DNA of 50,644 nt, taken from NCBI GenBank assembly GCA_944387915.1, contig CALXGT010000061.1, positions 1 through 50,644 of the forward strand, read 5' to 3'. Positions 45,271-50,644 of the stretch are shown here, one piece after another. Each line of letters starts with the position of its first letter. The stretch's first letter is position 1. Source of the DNA: an uncultured Clostridia bacterium. GTDB lineage: Bacteria > Bacillota > Clostridia > Oscillospirales > Ruminococcaceae. The translations under genes were made by a program, and so were the position numbers. The notes under the pieces are model-generated. The model ran no database searches. It worked only from the letters and a program-made list of their open reading frames with translations, and had not been told where the DNA came from.

Positions 45271-46646
45271 AACCAAAACCGTTCTTTGAGTCCGACGAAC
45301 GATTTCCGCCAAAGAGAGGTTGTTCGGATACGGAAAATATTTTTTGTTTGAATCCAGTCTCTCCTTTCCGAAAACGTAATCCATAAGAGGGTCAGTAGCT
45401 CTGTCACCGGGAAAGCAAGCCAGATCCCGGTCATTCCAAAGAAAAACGATAGCAGGCACACCACGGCGATAATGCCAATAAAGCCGTGGAGCAGCGCAAT
45501 GAAGAGGGCTTTTGACGACCTTTCCATGGCGCTAAAGTATGCCGCTGTCAAATAATTGTACCCGACAAACAAAATTCCCACAAAGTATAACCGCACACCT
45601 TTTTCCGCGAGGGCCTGAAGAAGGGCGTCCCCTTCCCCGTTAAAACACCGGACCAAAACCGGAGTAAAGCAAAGCGCTCCGGCGAACACGACGCACCCAA
45701 ACAAAACAGCCAGCAATGTGCCCTTGCGGTAGTATTGCTTTGCCGCCTCGTCGTCGCCTTTTCCGTACATATGGCTGATAATGGGCTGAACCCCATGGCA
45801 AATACCGCTCATCACCGCCAAGATCATTAGCGCGAGATTGGCGACGATACCGTACGCGGCAACCCCCAAATTCCTCGACACATCCAATATCCGTAGATTA
45901 AATACCACCAAAACGACGCCCGAGGAAAGCTCGGTAACAAAAGTAGCCATACCGGGAGAAGCAATTTTTGGGATCTCCTTAAAGCAAAGCTTTTCCCAAA
46001 CAAAGCGAAGATGGTTACCCGGGGAAATCCAGTGTAAAGAAGATACGCTGATTCCGATTAAAGCGGCTATTCCCGTGGCGAAGGCGGCGCCGAAAATCCC
46101 TAAGTCCAGCCGGTACATAAACAGATAATCCAGCACGATATTGGAAATGCTTCCTGTCATCATCGCCCGCGTCGAGCGCCCCGGATCACCGTCATTGCGA
46201 ACGAAAGCCATCAGCAGATGATTGCAGGCAAAGGCCGGCGCAAAGCATAAGATTGTTTTCAAATACATGTCGCACATCGCCAAAATATCCTCGTCCGCCC
46301 CCAAAACAGAGGAAATCGGACGGGAAAACATCATCCCCATCAGTGCGTAAAATAACCCCGCCGCCAGGGCGCTTAAAAAAGACAACGTAAAAGTCCGATT
46401 CGCTTCCGCGTCCCGTCCTTGGGAACGAAGAATGGTATATCTTGTGGCGCCGCCGACGCCGAATAACAGTCCCGTACCGTTCATCAATCCGAATACGCAC
46501 ATGGCGATATTCATGGCCGCGAGGCCCTCCGCGCCCAACCGACCGGAAACAAAAAAGGCATCCGCAAGGATGGTCGCCGCTGAACCGAGCATTCCGAAAA
46601 CGCCGCCGAAAACATATTTCCAAAAAACTTTTTTACTGTTGTTCAT
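45267..46646 (-). CDS. MATE-family efflux transporter (second)
   Basis: 459 residues, about 12 membrane segments. Patterns include ILADAFFVSGRLGAEGLAAMN, MAFVRNDGDPGRS and MSGICHGVQPIISHMYGKGD. The sequence is clearly different from the first MATE and belongs to the MepA/DinF-like side. Start ATG with GGAGG 6 nt upstream. The leader (46647 to about 46787) contains a strong terminator-like hairpin, so expression is probably controlled by premature termination. Confidence 0.92.
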   Translation of the reverse strand: MNNSKKVFWKYVFGGVFGMLGSAATILADAFFVSGRLGAEGLAAMNIAMCVFGLMNGTGLLFGVGGATRYTILRSQGRDAEANRTFTLSFLSALAAGLFYALMGMMFSRPISSVLGADEDILAMCDMYLKTILCFAPAFACNHLLMAFVRNDGDPGRSTRAMMTGSISNIVLDYLFMYRLDLGIFGAAFATGIAALIGISVSSLHWISPGNHLRFVWEKLCFKEIPKIASPGMATFVTELSSGVVLVVFNLRILDVSRNLGVAAYGIVANLALMILAVMSGICHGVQPIISHMYGKGDDEAAKQYYRKGTLLAVLFGCVVFAGALCFTPVLVRCFNGEGDALLQALAEKGVRLYFVGILFVGYNYLTAAYFSAMERSSKALFIALLHGFIGIIAVVCLLSFFFGMTGIWLAFPVTELLTLLWITFSERRDWIQTKNIFRIRTTSLWRKSFVGLKERFWF

Positions 46647-46686
46647 GCGATACCTCCACTCATAAAACCCTATAAAGGCCAAACAA

Positions 46687-46743
46687 AAAAGGCGCTTAAA
46701 TGCACCCCTTCAAAGATCTACGGGGAACATTTAAACGCCTTTT
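46687..46743 (-). promoter_or_regulatory. Terminator-like hairpin in the leader of the second MATE gene
   Basis: On the minus strand AAAAGGCG pairs with CGCCTTTT (46687-46694 with 46736-46743), TTAAATG with CATTTAA, and CCCC with GGGG, followed by TTTTTTGTTTGG. It sits between promoter and ATG, so it would stop most transcripts unless an antiterminator fold forms. Upstream leader sequence (46745-46790) has ATGAAAA/TTTTCAT and GAATAT/ATATTC repeats that overlap each other, so alternative folds are possible. Confidence 0.75.
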
Positions 46744-46792
46744 GGAATATCATCCGATGAAAATATTCACGGCTTTTCATTCAGTTTTCTTC

Positions 46793-46821
46793 ATCCTATC
46801 ACAGTTTTTAAGAGGTGTCAA
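46793..46821 (-). promoter_or_regulatory. Promoter of the second MATE gene
   Basis: On the minus strand: TTGACA, 17-nt spacer, TAGGAT. It gives a leader of about 140 nt. Confidence 0.75.
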
Positions 46822-46945
46822 CCCTTTTTTTCACGGTAATTTTCTCCTTTTCCCTCCGCAAAGTGGATCCAAGTACTTTGCGGTACTTCGGTCTTGATAA
46901 GAAAACAATTTTCGCTCTATAGTCCATGCCATAAATTCTTACAGC

Positions 46946-46979
46946 AAAAACGGCTGGGAGATAATTCTCCCGGCCGTTT
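46946..46979 (-). terminator. Terminator after the MFS-CBS gene
   Basis: 13-bp stem AAACGGCTGGGAG/CTCCCGGCCGTTT (one G-T pair) around ATAATT, followed on the minus strand by a T run; 53 nt after the stop. Confidence 0.85.
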
Positions 46980-47031
46980 CTGTTACAAAAGCATTTTCAT
47001 AAAAATGAGTGATCCAAATTATCGTTTTATT

Positions 47032-48705
47032 TTAAGCAAAAGTTTCCGCTTTTACATGCTCTAAATAGCGTTTTGCCAAATAATGGGTCACCGCCGAACG
47101 GGAAATAATACCGACTACTTTATTGTTGTTTACCACAGGTACTTTCTTGACGCCGGCTTTACTTAACAGATTGCATACATCTTCAAGGGATGCGTCCACT
47201 GATATGGTAATTGGTTTATCATTTCCGATTTCCAGCACATTGAGATCCATAATGGAATCTAATTTTTGTTTAAACTCCGCGTCAGGATTCCAAAAAGAAT
47301 CCATAAAGGATATGGAACTGTCAAGGATCGCCGGCGCGTGACCTTGTTCTTTTAGGTACCGCATAATATCCCCGTCGCTGATAAATCCAACCACAGTGCC
47401 TTCCGAAGAAACAATGGGTGCTCCGCTGATATGTCGATCGGAAAAATAAGCGATGGCATCATGAACGGTCGCATCCTTTGACAACGTATATACCTGTTGT
47501 TTCATGTACTGAGACAGCAACTTGGAAGGCTTACTGTTTCCGTCGCAGCCGCTTTTTAGCCTATGATAATACCGGTCCACATAAACCACATATATAACGC
47601 CGCCAACAACGTAGGCAGCGGCGGTTAACGCAAATCCGGTGGAGAGCCCTATCGCTTCCTGTAAACAGCCCATCAACAGAGAACCGATTCCAATACCGAT
47701 ATCGTAAGACAACAAATAGGTCGCGTTCGCCACACCCCGTTTTGGCGCCGGGGTAGTTCCGGTGACAAAAGACTGAAAAAGAGGCTGCAAAATGCCGTAT
47801 CCCAGTCCAAAGAAAAATCCGGCAATCAGCAAGTGGGCTCCCGTTTCCAAAAATACGTAGCTGACCATGGTAACAATTAAAATCGCCAAGCTAATGTAAA
47901 CCAAAACACGGTGCTTCCCGGCGTCAATCATCTTTTGTGTGGACAATTTGGAAATCAGCATACCGACCACAAGACAAATGTAAAAGTACGGGATTACCGA
48001 GGTAAGATTTTTTTCCTGAGCCAGAATAGAAGAATACGCGATCACATCGCCGTAGGGAACCATTAGAAACATCATATTGAACATAAAGGGAAGCGCAGGA
48101 TTATATATGGTGTCCCGAAGTACAAACTTCTTTCGCTCGACCTTGGGATATTTTATCTTACAGAGCGATACGCAAAGAAAAGCAACCGCCGTAATAGCAA
48201 AAACAGTGAGGAAAGACGCTTTGCTGCTCATATGGTTTTGGACTTGGATCCCTACATAAGGACCAACGGCCATCCCTATGGATATCGTAAAGGCAAACCG
48301 GCTAATACCTTCCGTAATTTTCGCAGGCGGCAAAACATCGCCGGCCAACGTCATTGTCGCGGAGCCGCAAACGGAATACACCGCGCCCATATACAACCGA
48401 ATAAGAATTAACGCGCCGAATATGGGAAACACAATAAAACTGGGAAATGCCAAACAGAACAGACCCAAAAACAATAAATACACGCGATATCGATTAAAAT
48501 TATCCAGTAAGTATCCCGCAACCGGCCGAAATAAAATGGTCGCAACAGACATCGCCGTCAATACAATTCCAATTTTGGATCCGGTAATTCCAATTTCCTG
48601 ACAGTAAACCGGAATAATGGGAATAGATGCGTAAAACGCCGCCAGCACCAATAGATTGGTGATAAAAAGGAGAACAAATTTCTTGTTCCAAATTTTCTTT
48701 TCCAT
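47032..48705 (-). CDS. MFS transporter fused to two CBS domains
   Basis: 557 residues. An MFS part with about 12 segments covers residues 1-385 (SIPIIPVYCQEIGITGSKIG; FRPVAGYLLDNFNRYR between segments 2 and 3; GFFFGLGYGILQPLFQSF in the second half). Two CBS domains follow at about 398-455 (VHDAIAYFSDRHISGAPIV, GFISDGDIMRYL) and 485-548 (LEDVCNLLSKAGVKKVPVV, GIISRSAVTHYL). CBS pairs usually bind adenine nucleotides and gate transport or enzyme activity; in an MFS carrier this is uncommon. Substrate unknown. AAAGGAG precedes the ATG. Divergent from marR with shared palindromic operators. Confidence 0.92.
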   Translation of the reverse strand: MEKKIWNKKFVLLFITNLLVLAAFYASIPIIPVYCQEIGITGSKIGIVLTAMSVATILFRPVAGYLLDNFNRYRVYLLFLGLFCLAFPSFIVFPIFGALILIRLYMGAVYSVCGSATMTLAGDVLPPAKITEGISRFAFTISIGMAVGPYVGIQVQNHMSSKASFLTVFAITAVAFLCVSLCKIKYPKVERKKFVLRDTIYNPALPFMFNMMFLMVPYGDVIAYSSILAQEKNLTSVIPYFYICLVVGMLISKLSTQKMIDAGKHRVLVYISLAILIVTMVSYVFLETGAHLLIAGFFFGLGYGILQPLFQSFVTGTTPAPKRGVANATYLLSYDIGIGIGSLLMGCLQEAIGLSTGFALTAAAYVVGGVIYVVYVDRYYHRLKSGCDGNSKPSKLLSQYMKQQVYTLSKDATVHDAIAYFSDRHISGAPIVSSEGTVVGFISDGDIMRYLKEQGHAPAILDSSISFMDSFWNPDAEFKQKLDSIMDLNVLEIGNDKPITISVDASLEDVCNLLSKAGVKKVPVVNNNKVVGIISRSAVTHYLAKRYLEHVKAETFA

Positions 48706-48744
48706 ACGGATGAAACTCCTTTATCTGTAATAAAAGTCAATATG

Positions 48745-48758
48745 GTGGCAATTGCCAC
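48745..48758. promoter_or_regulatory. Palindromic operator 1 (GTGGCAATTGCCAC)
   Basis: Perfect 14-bp palindrome just downstream of the -10 box of the MFS promoter, where a bound MarR protein would block transcription. Confidence 0.75.
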
Positions 48759-48764
48759 TTCATT

Positions 48765-48793
48765 ACTATAACATAAAACAGTTGCTGCGTCAA
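48765..48793 (-). promoter_or_regulatory. Promoter of the MFS-CBS gene
   Basis: On the minus strand: TTGACG, 17-nt spacer, TATAGT. Confidence 0.8.
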
Positions 48794-48799
48794 TAGTTC

Positions 48800-48813
48800 G
48801 TTGCAAATGCCAT
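48800..48813. promoter_or_regulatory. Operator 2, imperfect copy of the palindrome
   Basis: GTTGCAAATGCCAT matches operator 1 at 11 of 14 positions and overlaps the -35 box of the marR promoter, consistent with autoregulation. Confidence 0.6.
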
Positions 48814-48829
48814 CAAATTGGATTATAAT
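48801..48829 (+). promoter_or_regulatory. Promoter of the MarR gene
   Basis: TTGCAA, 17-nt spacer, TATAAT. Confidence 0.8.
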
Positions 48830-48859
48830 TATTTCATAGTACAAAAGGAGGAGGGTAAT

Positions 48860-49294
48860 ATGCCTTATATTATGGATAACCCATTTAAATCCATTTCGAT
48901 TTTATACAGAAAATCCCACATCTGGCTCAACAACGGGTGCGCGCAATATGATCTTACAGCGCCGCAAGCCGTCATCATTTTGATTGTCTGTGATTTTAAA
49001 ACGTTGACGCAAGACGAGATTACCAAACGGCTCAGTCTTGATAAAAGCGTGATTGCAAAAACAGTTACCAAGCTCGAGGAAACCGGGTTTATCATTCGTT
49101 CCACCAACGCAAAAGACAAGCGAACCTACGATATTCGCCCCACGGACAAGGCATGGAAAGTATATCCGTTTTTAAAAGAGGAACTCGATATCTGTTTTCA
49201 ACGAATGACACAGCGGATGACAGATGACGAACGAGCAGAATGGAAACGCCTTTTACTGCTGGCCGCGGAGACCACCATTGCATTAGAGGATTGA
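48860..49294 (+). CDS. MarR-family transcriptional regulator
   Basis: 144 residues. The winged helix covers about residues 35-100: LTAPQAVIILIV, LTQDEITKRLSLDKSVIAKTVTKLEETGFI and the wing RSTNAKDKRTYDIRPTDKA. MarR dimers bind palindromes and are released by small aromatic or other ligands. The start is the ATG with GGAGGAGG 5-8 nt upstream. It faces the MFS-CBS gene across matching operators. Confidence 0.92.
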   Translation: MPYIMDNPFKSISILYRKSHIWLNNGCAQYDLTAPQAVIILIVCDFKTLTQDEITKRLSLDKSVIAKTVTKLEETGFIIRSTNAKDKRTYDIRPTDKAWKVYPFLKEELDICFQRMTQRMTDDERAEWKRLLLLAAETTIALED

Positions 49295-49421
49295 TCCTTG
49301 TGGCAAATATGCGGATTTCTACTGCATATTCCCCAAAAATGTTGAAAACAGAAAATCCGATCCTATTTCGAAGCGCAAGCCTATATTTTCTAAAAGCTTT
49401 TGAAAATCTCCAGATCGTAAC

Positions 49422-49464
49422 AAAGCACCCTGCTTTCCGCAATATGAAAGCAGGGTGTTTTGTT
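49422..49464. terminator. Bidirectional terminator
   Basis: Perfect 12-bp stem CACCCTGCTTTC/GAAAGCAGGGTG with TTTTGTT on the plus side and CTTTGTT on the minus side, between marR and the GNAT gene. The stretch 49295-49421 shows no gene. Confidence 0.9.
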
Positions 49465-50098
49465 AAAAGAGATCCATCTTGGAAGAGCGGACTGCCGATA
49501 AAAAGCTTTCCGGCGCCGTCGCAAATTGGAGCTTCGCGTAAGCGTCAACTGTCATCTTCTCTTTCAAAAACGGTAAAGCAATATCCAATTCATTCCGCCG
49601 ATCACCGATCCATGCATCGGTAAGCAGGCAAAATCCAAAATCGCTGTAAAGCTTGATAGCCCGAAAGCTTCCCGGCTGCGTATGTAAAAAAACGGGAAAC
49701 CGGTCTTTGGAAAGATCCCGCAAAAGATAGGACAACAGCCCCCGGCCGATTCCCCTTCCCTCATATTCTTTCTTTACCTTGAGCCAATGAAGGGTGGTCA
49801 CATTCTCATATGCCTCCCAAAGAAATCCGGTCCCCACCGGAACATCCCGCTCGTCGCAAACAAACAAACAACATTCCCAAAATCGCTCTCCTTTTGGCGC
49901 GTACACATTCTGAAAATACTGCTCCATATAAGAACGGTACGCTATCTGGTCTTCCTGGCTGTCAAAGGGAAATTCACACCAAACGGAAAATTCCTCTTTC
50001 CGGCAGTTTCGCACCGAATAACCTTCGGGCAAATCTGCCAAAGCCTTCTGGTCCAACCGTCGACACATCATAAACAAATTGCTGTCTTCCATTCTCAT
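49463..50098 (-). CDS. GNAT-family N-acetyltransferase (second)
   Basis: 211 residues. Acetyl-CoA binding motif KKEYEGRGIGRGLLSYLL at about residues 125-142, preceded by LHWLKV and followed by PGSFRAIKLYSDFGF, the usual GNAT order. A Cys- and Glu-rich N-terminal half is poorly conserved in my judgement. Start ATG with GGGGGG 5 nt upstream. Substrate unknown. Confidence 0.85.
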   Translation of the reverse strand: MRMEDSNLFMMCRRLDQKALADLPEGYSVRNCRKEEFSVWCEFPFDSQEDQIAYRSYMEQYFQNVYAPKGERFWECCLFVCDERDVPVGTGFLWEAYENVTTLHWLKVKKEYEGRGIGRGLLSYLLRDLSKDRFPVFLHTQPGSFRAIKLYSDFGFCLLTDAWIGDRRNELDIALPFLKEKMTVDAYAKLQFATAPESFLSAVRSSKMDLF

Positions 50099-50122
50099 GG
50101 TGGCCCCCCTTTTTTGACTTTC

Positions 50123-50151
50123 ATTATACCAAACTTTCGCTTTTCTTTCCA
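50123..50151 (-). promoter_or_regulatory. Promoter of the second GNAT gene
   Basis: On the minus strand: TGGAAA, 17-nt spacer, TATAAT. Confidence 0.6.
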
Positions 50152-50184
50152 CGGTTTTCCATGCTTTTCCTGCATTCCCGTTTA

Positions 50185-50213
50185 TTGCAAAATAAATGGG
50201 GATATGCTATAAT
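50185..50213 (+). promoter_or_regulatory. Promoter of the GT2 gene at the right edge
   Basis: TTGCAA, 17-nt spacer, TATAAT; about 75 nt upstream of the ATG. Confidence 0.8.
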
Positions 50214-50288
50214 AAAGAGGTTGTAAAAAATTTGACTTCGTGATTTGATGGACTTTTTTGATGTCCGTACCGAAAGGAATTGTGAAAA

Positions 50289-50644
50289 ATGGATAAGATT
50301 GCCGTATTGATCCCATGTTACAACGAAGAAAAAACGGTAAAAAAGGTGGTAGAAGATTTTCGTAAAGCCCTTCCGGAGGCAACCATCTACGTTTACGACA
50401 ATAACTCTACCGACGCCACCAGCGCCCTCGCGAAAGAAGCGGGCGCCGTAGTCCGTTATGAATACCAGCAAGGCAAAGGCAACGTGGTTCGTAGAATGTT
50501 CCAAGAGATCGACGCCGAATGTTACATTATGACCGACGGCGACGATACCTACCCCGCCGAATTTGCGCCCCAAATGGTGGACAAGGTTTTAAACCGGAAA
50601 ACGGATATGGTGGTGGGCGACCGTCTTTCTTCCACCTACTTTCA
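50289..50644 (+). CDS. GT2 glycosyltransferase, partial (C-terminal part outside window)
   Basis: 118 residues visible. It begins MDKIAVLIPCYNEEKTVKKV, has YVYDNNSTDATSALAKEAGA and the metal-binding motif DGDDTYPAEF, then VVGDRLSSTYF at the edge. This is the pattern of polyprenyl-phosphate-sugar synthases (dolichyl-phosphate mannose synthase/GtrB-like). AAAGGAATTG is the ribosome site. The rest, including any membrane segments, is not in the window. Confidence 0.9.
   Translation, partial: MDKIAVLIPCYNEEKTVKKVVEDFRKALPEATIYVYDNNSTDATSALAKEAGAVVRYEYQQGKGNVVRRMFQEIDAECYIMTDGDDTYPAEFAPQMVDKVLNRKTDMVVGDRLSSTYF

Overview
The window looks like chromosomal DNA from a spore-forming, Gram-positive member of the Clostridia, probably an Oscillospirales-type gut anaerobe. 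This placement is inferred from gene content and order, not from a search. Supporting signs are the cell-division genes sepF and divIVA with a ylmH-type S4 protein, SpoIIM-like and BofC-like proteins, a radical-SAM/DUF2344 pair behind rarA, strong AGGAGG-type ribosome sites, frequent TTG starts, and many hairpin-plus-T terminators. Base composition is near half G+C by eye. I see no tRNA, rRNA, CRISPR array, insertion sequence or prophage.

Positions 1-12.4 kb read leftwards. A truncated transketolase N-terminal subunit lies at the edge. Upstream of it are a GNAT acetyltransferase, an RluD-type pseudouridine synthase, lspA, ileS, divIVA, ylmH-like and sepF, with a promoter just before sepF. Next comes mutL-miaA-hfq and a HlyD-like membrane protein, with a promoter before mutL. 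Positions 12.4-16.6 kb hold a response regulator, a multi-membrane-segment histidine kinase and a membrane glycosyltransferase in one operon, with possible PhoB-type direct repeats at its promoter. gdhA follows.

At 18.6 kb the strand switches: rarA, a TIGR03960-type radical SAM protein and its DUF2344 partner read rightwards. They are followed leftwards by a P-loop kinase and the glycolytic run pgk-tpiA-gpmI, in which every gene boundary carries a GC-rich hairpin. A degV, trmL and FliB-like operon comes next. Positions 29.4-36.6 kb read mostly rightwards: a SpoIIM-like protein, a YesL/DUF624 protein, a uroporphyrinogen-decarboxylase-family methyltransferase, a leftward BofC-like protein, a class A PBP, and rlmD. 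The rlmD gene has lost a C-terminal extension, whose remains are still readable downstream of the stop.

Positions 36.8-50.6 kb are accessory. A ROK repressor faces a polyol dehydrogenase and FGGY kinase operon, with a perfect 14-bp inverted repeat and a consensus promoter between them. Then come a MATE exporter, an unrecognised multi-pass membrane protein, a class I glutamine-amidotransferase hydrolase (peptidase C26), a second MATE exporter with a terminator hairpin in its leader, and an MFS transporter fused to two CBS domains. The MFS gene is divergent from a MarR regulator, with two matching palindromes on the two promoters. A GNAT protein and a truncated GT2 glycosyltransferase close the window.

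The best candidates for something undescribed are the leader of the second MATE gene, the MFS-CBS/MarR module, and the decayed rlmD tail.
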